From contig NZ_CP060822.1 in assembly GCF_014489415.1 (NCBI RefSeq), positions 2,279,501 through 2,343,500 of the forward strand: a stretch of DNA of 64,000 nucleotides, given 5' to 3'. The stretch comes from Cylindrospermopsis curvispora GIHE-G1 (GTDB lineage Bacteria; Cyanobacteriota; Cyanobacteriia; Cyanobacteriales; Nostocaceae). Both the position numbers and the translations under genes were made by a program. Shown here piece after piece: positions 28,101-37,463 of the stretch. The notes under the pieces were generated by a model, which saw only the letters and a program-made list of their open reading frames with translations, ran no database searches and had not been told where the DNA came from. Positions within the stretch are counted from its first letter, which is position 1. Every line of letters begins with the position of its first letter.

Positions 28101-28974
28101 TCTAATAGACCTATTCTCTCAAGCAGTTGTCGCAGTGGCAAATTTAGATGAACCACCAGAGGAAAATCCCTTAGTAACTGCTGTGGGACAAGATATTGAC
28201 CTGTGGACCCAGCAGGGATTAAGTTTAGAAGTGGCTACAGAAAAATCTCTTTATCGTGTTTTTGGTTCCCAACCAGGAACCTATGGTACGGGAATTCAAG
28301 GTTTAATAGCCTCTCAAAATTGGCAAAGTGACCAAGATTTAGCTCAGGCCTATATTAATTGGAGTTCTCATCCCTACCTGGGAACTGTGGAATCACCATC
28401 TTCAGTTGCTAACACTGAAATTTTTGTAGAACGTTTAAAGCAAATGCAAATCGTTTTACACAATCAAGATAATCGAGAACACGATTTACTTGATTCCGAT
28501 GACTATTATCAATTTCAAGGAGGTTTAACCGCAGCAGTTCGTTCTATTCAGGGTAAAAACCCAGAAACCTATTTTGGAGATCATGCCAATACGAATCAAC
28601 CAAAGGTCCGCAAACTGAAAGAGGAAATTGCCAGGGTTTATCGCTCCCGGGTTATTAACCCCAAATGGATTGAAGGAGTTATGCGCCATGGTTATAAGGG
28701 TGCTTTTGAAATAGCAGCAACAGTGGACTTTTTATTCGGCTATGATGCTACCACTCAATGTGTAGAAGACTACATGTATACAGGAATTTTTGACAGTTAC
28801 TTACAAGATACAAAAGTTTGTGAATTCATTCGAGAAAAGAATCCTTGGGCCTTGCGTGATATAGCTGAAAGGTTATTGGAAGCACACCAAAGGAGATTAT
28901 GGGAAAATGTTAGTCTAGAGACCTTAGAGACCTTGAGAAATCTGGTACATGAGGCCGAGTCCCTGATAGAATGA
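25177..28974 (+). CDS. cobN: cobaltochelatase subunit CobN
   Basis: A 1265-aa large subunit of the CobN/ChlH chelatase superfamily. The start MHRINATPGGWN and internal landmarks (IIHLGKHGNLEWLPGKS, GVLPTGRNFYAVD-like VLPTGRNFY, PKTLGLSVWGTSTMRTGGDD, MRHGYKGAFEIAATVDFLFGYD) fit CobN, which in aerobic cobalamin synthesis inserts Co2+ into hydrogenobyrinate a,c-diamide together with CobST or ChlID-type AAA partners. Length is typical (about 1250-1270 aa). No cobalamin riboswitch could be recognised in the 190 bp upstream. The furA gene follows 99 bp downstream. Cyanobacterial CobN may act with ChlI/ChlD; that is inference. Confidence 0.88.
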   Translation: MHRINATPGGWNESESLIFLEQTPAPFIFITAADTDIQTLATTVRKLPVQFPQMRVANLLQLQQQMTIDTYAEQVLELAQVIVLRLIGGGSYWAYGLEVVQGIVATNCTSLIVMPGDDALDLDLISKSTVSEKIVRQVWEYFQEGGTENFLNGLLFVCDNCLSTGFHPAPPQAVPRVGLYEPAKPESSKSLDELDFLQLPRVGILFYRAHYLAGNVRVIDALCHALVRNNLHPVPVFVSSLREPGVSEQLVHLFQPSENHHIDLLLNTTSFSLARLETETPQVELWQKLDVPVFQVILSGGPLEQWASQLQGLTPRDMAMNVALPEVDGRIITRAVSFKTLQTRNSSLETDVVVYEPVGDRINFVVDLAANWLRLRRKMPSERRVAIILANYPNTNGRLANGVGLDSPASCIEILLALESAGYDVDAIPSNGDELIKILTAGVTNDPESRDWKPVNQSVSFEEYTRYFNTLPPSVQEEILNRWGNWDTSGELGGISVCGVSFGNIFVGIQPARGYEQDPSLNYHAPDLEPTHNYLAFYYWIREVFKCDAIIHLGKHGNLEWLPGKSVALSNSCYPEVAFGATPHFYPFIVNDPGEGSQAKRRSQAVIIDHLTPPMTRAELYGSLQQVENLIDEYYEAETLDPSRLPTLRQRIQELVIKEHLYQDLGIKDEKDILNFESGILNSLDGYLCELKEAQIRDGLHIFGQVPQGRQLRDLIVAIARIPNRHSPGITRAIAQDWGLNMDPLTAQYGDIFHPPSTPLPNWVSREMEIKSCRTQGDVVELLEEQAGFLVTQIMENQLYGTKTSQDESSTQQVVNWIESKLLPALEKTTEEISNLLRGLDGKYVPSGASGSPTRGRPEVLPTGRNFYAVDIRAIPTETAWDVGRKAAENLIETYTQEHGEYPKTLGLSVWGTSTMRTGGDDIAEALALLGVQPIWDGAARRVIDFEILPLSILGRPRVDVTLRISGFFRDAFPNLIDLFSQAVVAVANLDEPPEENPLVTAVGQDIDLWTQQGLSLEVATEKSLYRVFGSQPGTYGTGIQGLIASQNWQSDQDLAQAYINWSSHPYLGTVESPSSVANTEIFVERLKQMQIVLHNQDNREHDLLDSDDYYQFQGGLTAAVRSIQGKNPETYFGDHANTNQPKVRKLKEEIARVYRSRVINPKWIEGVMRHGYKGAFEIAATVDFLFGYDATTQCVEDYMYTGIFDSYLQDTKVCEFIREKNPWALRDIAERLLEAHQRRLWENVSLETLETLRNLVHEAESLIE

Positions 28975-29073
28975 ACTATGTTGATAAATATTGTCAATAG
29001 GTCTCGACTATTGCAAATCAGTCCTGGGGTTTGTTATATTGTCAATTAGCAGGCTTTGTTGAGAATATTTAGT

Positions 29074-29529
29074 ATGACTGTCTACACAACTGGTTCGCTT
29101 AAGGCAGAACTAAACGATCGAGGCTGGCGTTTAACTCCTCAACGGGAAACAATTCTACATATTTTTCAAGAATTGCCCCAAGGTGAACATTTAAGCGCAG
29201 AGGATCTTCATCATCGCCTAGAAAATGGGGGTGAAAGCATAAGTCTATCCACTGTCTACAGGACACTCAAGTTGATGGCTAGACTGGGAATTCTGCGGGA
29301 ACTAGAACTAGGTGAGGGACATAAGCACTATGAATTAAATCAGCCCTATCCTCATCATCACCATCACTTAATCTGTGTGAAATGTAATGCTACAATTGAG
29401 TTCAAAAACGAGTCTATTTTGAAAATAGGCACAAAAACAGCACAGAAAGAAGGTTATCAACTCCTGGACTGTCAGTTAACTATCCATGCTGTTTGTCCTC
29501 GGTGTCAGCGAGCATTAATGCCACTTTAG
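29074..29529 (+). CDS. furA: ferric uptake regulator FurA
   Basis: A 151-aa metal-responsive repressor. The winged-helix DNA-binding domain (RGWRLTPQRETILHIF, STVYRTLKLMARLGIL) precedes the dimerisation/metal domain with HHHHHLICVKC and HAVCPRC, giving two CxxC motifs and the His cluster. Length and sequence style match Anabaena FurA rather than Zur (FurB) or PerR (FurC). The ATG at 29074 (MTVYTTGS) is chosen over an in-frame TTG at 29056. It controls iron-uptake genes and, in Anabaena, nitrogen and redox genes. It is convergent with a SigC-like sigma gene; the furA-sigC neighbourhood is also known from Anabaena. Confidence 0.9.
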   Translation: MTVYTTGSLKAELNDRGWRLTPQRETILHIFQELPQGEHLSAEDLHHRLENGGESISLSTVYRTLKLMARLGILRELELGEGHKHYELNQPYPHHHHHLICVKCNATIEFKNESILKIGTKTAQKEGYQLLDCQLTIHAVCPRCQRALMPL

Positions 29530-29631
29530 ATAAGGATGCCAGTCAGTATTCATTAGAACAAGAAAGGACAAAAAACAAAGAATTAAAGCTCCCTTACCCA
29601 GGGGGTTTGGGAACCTTAATCTTAGTATTGT

Positions 29632-30930
29632 TTAACTTAGAGACTCTAAATAATCACGAACTAAATTGCGCCGTTTAGGTTGACGGAGCTTCTGCAAAGC
29701 CTTGGATTCAATTTGTCTGACCCTTTCGCGGGAAAGTTCCAAAGCACGCCCTATTTCAGCCAAGGAGTAACTGTGCCCATCAGCTAAACCAAATCTCATC
29801 AAAATTACTTCCCGTTCTCTTGTGGTTAGGTCTGATAGCAAATGCTGTATATCTTTTTGTAAAGACTCTCGCATCAAGGTTTCTTCTGGAGTAATAGTGT
29901 CTGTTTCCAGGAGTTCTCCTAATTCTGTGTCTTTATCTTTACCGACCTTGGTTTCTAGGGAGACGGAACGAGGAACGCGCAACAATACTTCCCGAACTTG
30001 GTTAGGGGTCATGTCCAGTTCTAAGGCCAAATCTTCTAAAGTGGGTGTTCTTCCCTTTTCCTGTGCTATTTTGCGCTGTGCTTTTTTGATTTTATTGAGT
30101 TTTTCTGTAATGTGGACAGGAAGACGAATAGTGCGACTAGATGTGGCAATTGCCCTTGTAATCCCTTGGCGGATCCACCAGTAAGCATAGGTGCTAAAAC
30201 GATAACCCTTGGTGGGATCAAATTTTTCCACTGCTCTCTCCAGACCCAAGGTTCCTTCTTGCACCAAGTCTAATAGTTCTAAACCACGATTCTGATACTT
30301 TTTGGCGACGGATACTACCAGGCGCAAATTCGCCTTAATCATGTGTTCCTTGGCATGTATTCCCTGGGACTGAATCTCGTCTAATTCTTCCAGTGTCAAC
30401 TTGGCAATTTCTGCCCAGCGCCTTTTTCCTTCCGATAATGTAGGTTTTAGATCGGCCAGTTTGATCCCAGCGGTACTGGCCCACCTTTCCAAGGAAGGAC
30501 GATGTCCTAATTCAGAGACCAAACGCTCTTGTACTTGAATTAATTGTAGGTAAGTAACGACTAAAGCATCACCTTGTTTAGCTGCATTGGCTAGTAATAA
30601 TCTGATCTTCAGATGTCGCTGCACTTTTTGAGCTTCTCCAACCTCTTCGTCTCTTCCCAATAATCTGACTTTGCCAATTTCTTGTAGATACACTCTTACT
30701 AGGTCAGTGCTGCGACGGTTGTTCACTACTAGGTTTTGAGGGTCAACAGCAGCTATTTCTACATCTTCTTCCTGTTCTATATCTTGTAGATCGTCTAAGG
30801 ACAGCTCCTCTGATAGATCCCCCCCATCAGTATTGACATCACCTACATCAATAAGGTCTAACTCAGGTAATGTCAGATGAGACTGTTGGGGATTGTATTC
30901 CACTTCTGTATCTAGCGATATGGCTAACAT
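29632..30930 (-). CDS. sigC: group 2 sigma-70 factor, SigC-like
   Basis: A 432-aa primary-like sigma factor. After an acidic N-terminus (about 1-75), region 1.2 (DLVRVYLQEIGKVRLL), region 2 (NLRLVVSVAKKYQNRGLELLDLVQEG and AYWWIRQGITRAI), region 3 (RLPVHITEKLNKIKKAQR) and region 4 (EREVILMRFGLADG, LSRERVRQIESKALQKLR) are complete. The length and N-terminus are those of cyanobacterial group 2 factors, not SigA. Assignment to SigC rests on its position next to furA and overall similarity. It would direct RNA polymerase to carbon/nitrogen or stationary-phase promoters. Confidence 0.75.
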   Translation of the reverse strand: MLAISLDTEVEYNPQQSHLTLPELDLIDVGDVNTDGGDLSEELSLDDLQDIEQEEDVEIAAVDPQNLVVNNRRSTDLVRVYLQEIGKVRLLGRDEEVGEAQKVQRHLKIRLLLANAAKQGDALVVTYLQLIQVQERLVSELGHRPSLERWASTAGIKLADLKPTLSEGKRRWAEIAKLTLEELDEIQSQGIHAKEHMIKANLRLVVSVAKKYQNRGLELLDLVQEGTLGLERAVEKFDPTKGYRFSTYAYWWIRQGITRAIATSSRTIRLPVHITEKLNKIKKAQRKIAQEKGRTPTLEDLALELDMTPNQVREVLLRVPRSVSLETKVGKDKDTELGELLETDTITPEETLMRESLQKDIQHLLSDLTTREREVILMRFGLADGHSYSLAEIGRALELSRERVRQIESKALQKLRQPKRRNLVRDYLESLS

Positions 30931-31486
30931 AACTTTTTTATTGCTCCAGGTAACAATGAGGGTCAGCTAAAATTACGGTCTATGAGTTGTACTAATCTAG
31001 AAGTTATCTGTTGGGAATTGGCCATAATGGCAAACAGAAAGATGAAGACCCTTTCACTACCCAAAATTTTTGATTACCCAAAATCATTACTCCTCACTGT
31101 CAGGTCTCAACTCTTCCTAATCTGATGTTTGAACAAAACTGTAGTAAACAGTAACAAATTATACTTTAGTTGCTTTTAAGGTATGCAATTAGAGATAAGT
31201 TATCTTCAGCAAGTAGTTTCTGGGAATCTGGCTAAGTGGTTTTATTAACTCAGCGGGAGGCTATTTCCAGTGATTTTGCCGTTGATAAACTACATGGTTA
31301 CATTTACATGACCGGAAAAGTCTTTTCCTGACAATTTAACAATTTCTTCCGGTAATTTTTGGGAGATAAGAGGGGGTTAAAAAAAGGTCAAAATTGTTGT
31401 TCATCATCATGGTTAGGTTGATCTGACGGACGGTCTGGGATTAACTTTACCTTTTGTAGTGTATTTTGGGGTGGGGGGTAAAAACC
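30931..31486. promoter_or_regulatory. 556-bp intergenic region upstream of the sigma gene
   Basis: This lies between the sigC-like start and the gpsA stop (both minus strand), so it holds the sigma-factor promoter(s) and the far upstream leader. I see a short direct repeat TACCCAAAAT at 31058-31067 and 31075-31084, spaced 17 bp, which could be an operator. There is no convincing ORF, tRNA or terminator. Confidence 0.35.
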
Positions 31487-32425
31487 CTATTCGTGATACT
31501 CGGACTTCATACCCCTTAACATCAGTTCTTCTAATGCTTGTTGAGGGGTAATTAGACTTTCTAACAAACGATAAACTTGTTGGGTGATAGGCATGGGAAT
31601 ACTTTGTTGTCGGGATAGATGCATCAAGACGTAGCAGGTATTCACCCCCTCCGCTGTTCCAGGTAGGTTAGCAAGAATTTCCGCCAGTGTTTTTCCACGG
31701 GCCAATTGATAACCAACCTGGTAATTACGACTTAGAGGGCTATTACAAGTTGCTAATAAGTCCCCTAGACCGGATAAACCATAAAAAGTTTCCGTTTTTG
31801 CACCAAAAATTGCTCCAATGCGAATTATTTCCGCTAAGCCACGAGTTACTAAGGCTGCTTTAGCGTTAGTTCCTAGGTGCAGTCCGTCACAGATTCCAGC
31901 TGCGATCGCCATGACGTTTTTGAGCGTTCCACCTAGTTCCACACCTACCGGGTCAGAGTTAGTATACACACGAAATCGACTAGATGAAAAGACTTGTTGC
32001 ACGACTTGAGCTGCCATATTGTTTTTGCTAGCTACCACTGTAGCAGCAGGCAATTCTTGGGCAATTTCTTGGGATAAATTGGGCCCTGAGAGTACGACTA
32101 TAGAATGATCAGGAAATTCTGTTTGCCAAATTTGGGAGGGTGTACAAGTGGTTTCTGGATCTAGACCTTTAGTAGCTGTGACAAATATTGTGTGGGGAGA
32201 AACAGGACAGGACCTAACCAGTGAAGCCACTTCACGAACACCCTTCATAGAGACAGCAGATAATATCATATCAACATTATTGATAAGATCACCTAAATGC
32301 TGGAATCCGTGACGTGACCACACAGTCACTTGATTACCATTCACACCAGCTAATTTTGCCAGAGTTGTTCCCCAAGCACCTGCACCTAAAATAAGGATAG
32401 ATTTAAATTTTTTCTCATTGGTCAT
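31487..32425 (-). CDS. gpsA: glycerol-3-phosphate dehydrogenase [NAD(P)+]
   Basis: A 312-aa cytoplasmic enzyme reducing dihydroxyacetone phosphate to sn-glycerol-3-phosphate for phospholipid synthesis. It has an N-terminal Rossmann fold ILGAGAWGTTLAKLAG, the middle motif VLSGPNLSQEIAQELPAA, the catalytic-Lys segment GGTLKNVMAIAAG and the substrate-binding GLGDLLATCNSPLSRNY. The slightly short N-domain is usual for cyanobacterial GpsA. It starts at the ATG at 32425. The gene is upstream of the sigma gene on the same strand, but 556 bp separate them. Confidence 0.94.
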   Translation of the reverse strand: MTNEKKFKSILILGAGAWGTTLAKLAGVNGNQVTVWSRHGFQHLGDLINNVDMILSAVSMKGVREVASLVRSCPVSPHTIFVTATKGLDPETTCTPSQIWQTEFPDHSIVVLSGPNLSQEIAQELPAATVVASKNNMAAQVVQQVFSSSRFRVYTNSDPVGVELGGTLKNVMAIAAGICDGLHLGTNAKAALVTRGLAEIIRIGAIFGAKTETFYGLSGLGDLLATCNSPLSRNYQVGYQLARGKTLAEILANLPGTAEGVNTCYVLMHLSRQQSIPMPITQQVYRLLESLITPQQALEELMLRGMKSEYHE

Positions 32426-32544
32426 TGGTTAGGTAGGCACTTAACTGATAAGTAAAGAATTCTAATTGGTCGAGCTTGCACAGGTTTTAATTAAGGTTAA
32501 CTGTTGTTAAGTTATAAGCTTATAAAAGCTATAATTAGCATAGC

Positions 32545-33414
32545 TCATTTTGGAAAGTGTATCATCAACTCTCTAACCTGTTCCGCATGATAGGAGCTTC
32601 TGGTCAGAGGGGAAGAAACAACTTGTAGAAACCCCAGTTGCTCGCCATAAACTTGCCAGGTAGCAAATTGTTGAGGGGTAATAAAGTCACAGACTGGGAG
32701 ATGTTTTTGACTAGGTTGGAGATATTGACCAATAGTCAAAATGTCGCAACCCACTGTTCGCAAATCCTGCATAACTTGACGAACTTCCTCATCTGTCTCA
32801 CCCAGGCCCACCATAATACCAGATTTAGTATAGGTTGTGGGTGAAATTTGGCGGGAGCGTCGTAATAATTCCATTGTCCGTTGATAATCTCCCTGGGGAC
32901 GCACTCTCCGATACAGTCTTGGTACTGTCTCCGTGTTGTGATTTAGCACTTCTGGCACTGATTGTAGCAGGCTTTCCAGAGCTTGCCAATTTCCGCATAA
33001 ATCAGGAATTAGAATCTCTATTGTAGTATTAGGTGATACTTTTCGCACAGAATTAATACAGTTGACAAACTGGGATGCACCACCATCGGGTAAATCATCT
33101 CTATTTACGGAAGTAATTACCAGATGGTTGAGCTGCATTCTGCGCACCGCTTCTGCTAGTCTTGAGGGTTCAGTGGGATCCAAGGATTTAGGTTTTTTGT
33201 CAAAATCAATGTCACAATAAGGACAAGCTCTGGTGCAAGCAGGACCCATAATTAAAAATGTGGCGGTTCCAGCGTTGAAGCATTCCCCAATATTGGGACA
33301 GGAAGCCTCCTCGCAAACCGTATTCAGGGACAAATCCCGCAAAATCTCTTTGACGTTACCTACACGTTGCCACTGGGGTGCTTTTACCCGCAACCACTCT
33401 GGTTTTACTGCCAC
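32545..33414 (-). CDS. lipA: lipoyl synthase
   Basis: A 289-aa radical-SAM enzyme that inserts two sulfurs into octanoyl chains on E2/H proteins. Both iron-sulfur sites are visible: the auxiliary cluster [12 protein letters not shown] and the SAM-binding CTRACPYCD (CxxxCxxC). The C-terminal RSSY motif (TRSSYHAE) that ligates the auxiliary cluster is present. The start codon appears to be GTG at 33414. Many cyanobacteria carry two lipA copies, and this could be either. Confidence 0.94.
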   Translation of the reverse strand: MAVKPEWLRVKAPQWQRVGNVKEILRDLSLNTVCEEASCPNIGECFNAGTATFLIMGPACTRACPYCDIDFDKKPKSLDPTEPSRLAEAVRRMQLNHLVITSVNRDDLPDGGASQFVNCINSVRKVSPNTTIEILIPDLCGNWQALESLLQSVPEVLNHNTETVPRLYRRVRPQGDYQRTMELLRRSRQISPTTYTKSGIMVGLGETDEEVRQVMQDLRTVGCDILTIGQYLQPSQKHLPVCDFITPQQFATWQVYGEQLGFLQVVSSPLTRSSYHAEQVRELMIHFPK

Positions 33415-33557
33415 AATTGTCTCTAATTATCTAAGTTTGTACAAGTATTATCTTAACACTAATTGCTTGACCCTGCCAAGCCAGAGCAGTTGATTCTCAT
33501 TTTTGATGAAATCCTGCAAGTACTGGATCAGCAAGGTCAGTTGTAACTCTAACTAAC

Positions 33558-35246
33558 CTAATTGAACAAGTCAAAATCGGTGACCGCACCAATGCTACTA
33601 GAAGCTACCAGCTTGGCATACTTTGCTAATACGCCTTTACTATAACGAGGTGGAAGAGGTTGCCAACTAGCTCGACGTTGGGCTAGTTCCTCATCCGACA
33701 CATTGACCTGTAATAGTCTAGCATTCGCATCAATAGTAATACTATCACCCTCTTCCACCAAGGCAATATTTCCACCCACAGCTGCTTCTGGAGCAACATG
33801 ACCAACTACCATGCCATAAGTACCACCAGAAAATCTGCCATCAGTAATTAAACCCACTGAATCACCTAAACCTGCACCGATAATCGCTGATGTAGGAGCA
33901 AGCATTTCCCTCATTCCCGGTCCGCCTTTGGGTCCTTCATAACGGATAATGATCACATCCCCGGCTTGGATCTTACCAGATAAAATAGCATCTAAACAGG
34001 CTTCTTCCGATTCAAATACCCTTGCAGGTCCAGTAATCGCCGGGTTTTTTACCCCTGTAATTTTAGCCACTGCGCCTTCCGTAGCGAGATTACCCTTGAG
34101 AATAGCTAGATGTCCTTGGGGGTACATGGGGTTATGCCAAGGACGAATTACATCTTGCTGGGGATCTGGTTCATCAGGTACTTGTGCTAAAACTTCCTCT
34201 ATGGTTTGTCCTGAGACAGTTAGACAATCACCATGGAGGAGACCATGAACCAAAAGCATTTTCATGACTTGGGGAATACCACCAGCTTTATGTAGGTCTG
34301 TGGCCACATATTTACCACTGGGTTTTAAATCACATAAAACTGGAACCCGACCCCGGATGGTTTCAAAATCATCTAGGGTCAGTTCTACACCAGCAGCGCG
34401 AGCAATAGCTAGAAAATGTAATACTGCATTTGTTGAGCCACCGACTGCCATAATTACGGAAATAGCATTTTCTATAGATTGGCGGGTAATAATCTGTCTG
34501 GGTAATATTTGTTTGCGAATAGCTTCTACCAGTACAGAAGCAGACTCTGCCGTACTCTCTACTTTTTCTTCATCTTCAGCAGCCATAGTTGAAGAGTAGG
34601 GTAAACTCATACCCATAGCTTCAAATGCTGAAGACATAGTATTAGCTGTGTACATTCCCCCGCAAGAACCAGCACCAGGACAAGCGCGACGTTCTACTTC
34701 TAAAAGCTCTTGCTCATCAATTTTACCCGCACTGTACTGTCCTACCGCTTCAAAAGAGCTAACAACAGTTAAATCCTTCCCATTATAGTGTCCGGGTTTA
34801 ATAGTGCCACCATAGACAAAAATTGCAGGTATATTCATGCGAGCGATCGCCAGCATAGCTCCTGGCATATTTTTGTCACAGCCACCGATAGCTATTACAC
34901 CATCCATACTTTGCCCGCTACAGGCGGTTTCTATAGAATCGGCGATTACCTCCCGGGAGACCAGAGAGTATTTCATACCTTCTGTTCCCATAGAGATGCC
35001 ATCACTGATAGTAATAGTACCGAAAATTTGAGGCATAGCACCAGCATTTTTAACAGCCAATTCTGCCCTTTGTGCCAGCTGATTAATCCCCATATTACAA
35101 GGTGTGATAGTGCTATAGGCATTAGCAATACCGACAATGGCCTTGTTAAAATCCCCATCTTGGAAGCCAACAGCTCGCAACATAGCGCGGTTAGGAGATC
35201 GTTGTACTCCTTGAGTAACTACTTGACTTTTTAAATTATCTACCAT
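33558..35246 (-). CDS. ilvD: dihydroxy-acid dehydratase
   Basis: A 562-aa Fe-S enzyme of branched-chain amino acid synthesis, dehydrating 2,3-dihydroxy-3-methylbutanoate (or -pentanoate) to the 2-keto acid. Cluster and active-site motifs seen are [40 protein letters not shown] and the C-terminal [19 protein letters not shown]. The ATG at 35246 ([13 protein letters not shown]) is chosen. The frame extends 30 codons upstream, but that extension has no counterpart in the family. It appears monocistronic. Confidence 0.95.
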   Translation of the reverse strand: MVDNLKSQVVTQGVQRSPNRAMLRAVGFQDGDFNKAIVGIANAYSTITPCNMGINQLAQRAELAVKNAGAMPQIFGTITISDGISMGTEGMKYSLVSREVIADSIETACSGQSMDGVIAIGGCDKNMPGAMLAIARMNIPAIFVYGGTIKPGHYNGKDLTVVSSFEAVGQYSAGKIDEQELLEVERRACPGAGSCGGMYTANTMSSAFEAMGMSLPYSSTMAAEDEEKVESTAESASVLVEAIRKQILPRQIITRQSIENAISVIMAVGGSTNAVLHFLAIARAAGVELTLDDFETIRGRVPVLCDLKPSGKYVATDLHKAGGIPQVMKMLLVHGLLHGDCLTVSGQTIEEVLAQVPDEPDPQQDVIRPWHNPMYPQGHLAILKGNLATEGAVAKITGVKNPAITGPARVFESEEACLDAILSGKIQAGDVIIIRYEGPKGGPGMREMLAPTSAIIGAGLGDSVGLITDGRFSGGTYGMVVGHVAPEAAVGGNIALVEEGDSITIDANARLLQVNVSDEELAQRRASWQPLPPRYSKGVLAKYAKLVASSSIGAVTDFDLFN

Positions 35247-35529
35247 TTGATTATTCCTAGGATCATAACTGGAAAATCCCAGTTTTACTGATACCAATAG
35301 ATGGTAGCATTTTGGAGGTGATAATAGACTAACCATGGCTAATAATGTACTAATGATAGATATAGTTTTTTCTAGGGAGGGACTTAAAAGTCAGATCCTT
35401 GAATTACCTATTCAAATTAGCATCTCCATTTGAGTAGATAAGCAAATGGTAAAGACTCCTTCCTGGGTATGATTGAAATCATACTAAGTAGCTTTACAAT
35501 AGGTGTTGGACATGTAGGATGATAAAAGT

Positions 35530-36099
35530 ATGAAGATTGCACCAGAAATCACCTATCGTAACCTAGATAAATCCCAGGTCATTGATAAATTGGTTCGGGA
35601 GAAAATAGCCAAATTGGAAAATATTTGTAATTACATTAATAGCTGTCATATTGCCATAGAAAAAAGCCATGATCGTCCTCGGAGTGGTTCTCCCTATCGG
35701 GTAAGAATTGATCTAACTGTTCCTCCTGGTCATGAACTAGTAGCAGAAAAAAATCCCGGTGAGAGTATTCGATATGAACCCCTAGATGCGGTAATTAGGC
35801 AGACTTTTGATGCCATGGTTCATCAACTGTCTAAACTTACCCAAATGCAACGTGCCAGTGAGCAATATGATAGAGATGAAGAAACACGGGAGAGTACAGG
35901 GTTCATCACAAAACTATTTAAAGAAGATGGATATGGATTTTTACAAGCCCTAGATGGGAGAGAAATATACTTTCATAAAAATAGCGTGTTACATGAGGAT
36001 TTTAATCAATTAAAACTAGGTGCTTGTGTTCATTTTTCCCAAGAAGAAGGAGAGCAAGGACCACAAGCAACAACTATTCAAGTAGTTGATAAACGTTGA
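35530..36099 (+). CDS. HPF/RaiA-like ribosome factor fused to a cold-shock domain
   Basis: A 189-aa two-domain protein. Residues 1-105 have the sigma-54-modulation/HPF fold (ITYRNLDKSQVIDKLVREKIAKLENI, SGSPYRVRIDLTVPPGHEL, DAVIRQTFDAMVHQL). Residues 120-187 are a cold-shock-type OB domain (GFITKLFKEDGYGFLQ, EIYFHKNSV) with aromatic RNA-binding positions. HPF/RaiA proteins bind the 30S decoding centre, and the fusion suggests an RNA or ribosome factor in stress. Related HPF-CSD fusions are known in bacteria. It is preceded by an AT-rich upstream region and convergent with the WYL regulator gene. Confidence 0.8.
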   Translation: MKIAPEITYRNLDKSQVIDKLVREKIAKLENICNYINSCHIAIEKSHDRPRSGSPYRVRIDLTVPPGHELVAEKNPGESIRYEPLDAVIRQTFDAMVHQLSKLTQMQRASEQYDRDEETRESTGFITKLFKEDGYGFLQALDGREIYFHKNSVLHEDFNQLKLGACVHFSQEEGEQGPQATTIQVVDKR

Positions 36100-36140
36100 A
36101 ATTTTAGGGATTGCAAATAGGGGATAGGAAATATCGCTTA

Positions 36141-37103
36141 TTACCTATTCCCTGTGGCCTGGTGCTGATAATTACTATGTGCCTTATTTAAACTTTCCAT
36201 CACCATTTTTACTAACCAATCTGGTTGTAGAACTCTAGCATTAGCGCCATATTGTAAAATTCTTTGATGAAACCAGAAAATACAATCTTCTTGTGTTTCA
36301 ATATCAACATGCTCCGTCTTGTCAGGAGGAGAAATAATTTTTTCGTGGGGACGACGTGGTTTATAATTGGCTAAATTTCCTGTTAGACGGTATTGAATTT
36401 TCAAAGTGGGAAATTTTGTGTAGGTCCAAGGTATTTGGGAAGAAGAACCCACCCTAGTAATACGGTCTACCCTTAAAGTGCAATTCTGCTCCGGATTAGG
36501 TGTCTTATGAATATGTTGACTGGTAAAACCCGGAACTATACTAAATAAATAGAGTACTCCATTATGCAATCTTAATTCCGACTTGTCTAAGTCCCACTGT
36601 TTATCATTACCATTTCTGCTTCTATACCAAACAACAAATCGACGCTTTTTCCCAATCCGATTTTGTAGATCCTGTACTATTTCCTGAATCTTATCTTCAC
36701 TATAATTCGTAGGTGGGTGAAAATCCGTTGTCAGTTTGTGGGATATGCGATTTTCAGAGTTAGTAATTCTGTAAATATGTCCCGCCTCCGCAGAAAACCC
36801 CAAACTGGCTAGTAATTCACATGCCATAGCTAAAGCTTGTCGTTGTTCTTCCGTTATAATTATGGGAAAATCTGATGTCACCAATTTATATGGTTGGTTT
36901 GGCGCTGATTGAATTTCAAAACCACAACTTCTCAATTTACTGACGGTGCGGGTGATCTTTTGTCCTAGATCCCCATCTGCAAAACCCCGTTCCCCCAGTA
37001 ATAACATTAATTCTGATTTTTTCCGAGATTTTTGTGCGAGGAGTCTCAATATTTCTAGTGCGAATCCTATTTGATTCAATGGACTAGCATTCTTGGATGA
37101 CAT
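36141..37103 (-). CDS. WYL-domain regulator next to the type I-D cas genes
   Basis: A 320-aa predicted transcription factor. The N-terminal winged helix (ALEILRLLAQKSRKKSELMLLL) precedes a WYL-type ligand-sensing domain (RRFVVWYRSRNG...LRLHNGVLYLFSI) and a C-terminal extension (ILQYGANARVLQPDWL). The same type of protein, Synechocystis Sll7009, represses a type I-D CRISPR locus, and here the gene is divergent from csc2. The ATG at 37103 (MSSKNASPL) is preferred over the upstream TTG at 37121. It probably regulates the csc2-csc1-cas6 transcript. The ligand is unknown. Confidence 0.75.
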   Translation of the reverse strand: MSSKNASPLNQIGFALEILRLLAQKSRKKSELMLLLGERGFADGDLGQKITRTVSKLRSCGFEIQSAPNQPYKLVTSDFPIIITEEQRQALAMACELLASLGFSAEAGHIYRITNSENRISHKLTTDFHPPTNYSEDKIQEIVQDLQNRIGKKRRFVVWYRSRNGNDKQWDLDKSELRLHNGVLYLFSIVPGFTSQHIHKTPNPEQNCTLRVDRITRVGSSSQIPWTYTKFPTLKIQYRLTGNLANYKPRRPHEKIISPPDKTEHVDIETQEDCIFWFHQRILQYGANARVLQPDWLVKMVMESLNKAHSNYQHQATGNR

Positions 37104-37463
37104 TTTCACTGGGATAGACAATGTTTAATTCAGCAATAATTATACATCTTAATTTCAGGATTTATTGCCACTTGTTTTTAAAAAGTATTTTTGTGTGTTA
37201 AACAAAGTTTTGATTTGATGATATCAATTAACATCATTTTTCTAGTCCATAAACCCAAAAATTTTTGAGATGTGGTCATTTTTTGATAACAACTCCCCAT
37301 CAGGAAGTATTAGATTAGTTGCATCAAGTAAATACCTAGAGTAAACACTTACCCTAAAATGAAAATTTATTTACTGCTGCTATACTCAAAACTAGACGGA
37401 GAGTAGGAGTTTGCAAGATATTTGCATGTTTGCAAAGTCAAAAAGCACTAAGGATCCAAGAAG
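37104..37463. promoter_or_regulatory. divergent WYL/csc2 intergenic region with TTTGCA repeats
   Basis: This 360-bp AT-rich region sits where cas3 and cas10d would lie in a complete type I-D locus. I see no remnant of either. Three TTTGCA direct repeats occur at 37410-37415, 37421-37426 and 37429-37434, the last as palindromic TTTGCAAA (37429-37436), 30-55 bp upstream of the csc2 ATG. They are plausible operator half-sites for the WYL regulator. No CRISPR repeats are visible. Confidence 0.45.

Noticed and set aside
29493-29678. Short plus-strand ORF overlapping the furA end
   Set aside because: It overlaps furA and the sigma gene in other frames and encodes no recognisable sequence.
36120-36152. 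Imperfect inverted repeat GGGATAGG/CCTATTCCC between the HPF fusion gene and the WYL gene
   Set aside because: Mismatched stem with a 15-nt loop and no T-run, and it overlaps the end of the WYL gene. Too weak to call a terminator.
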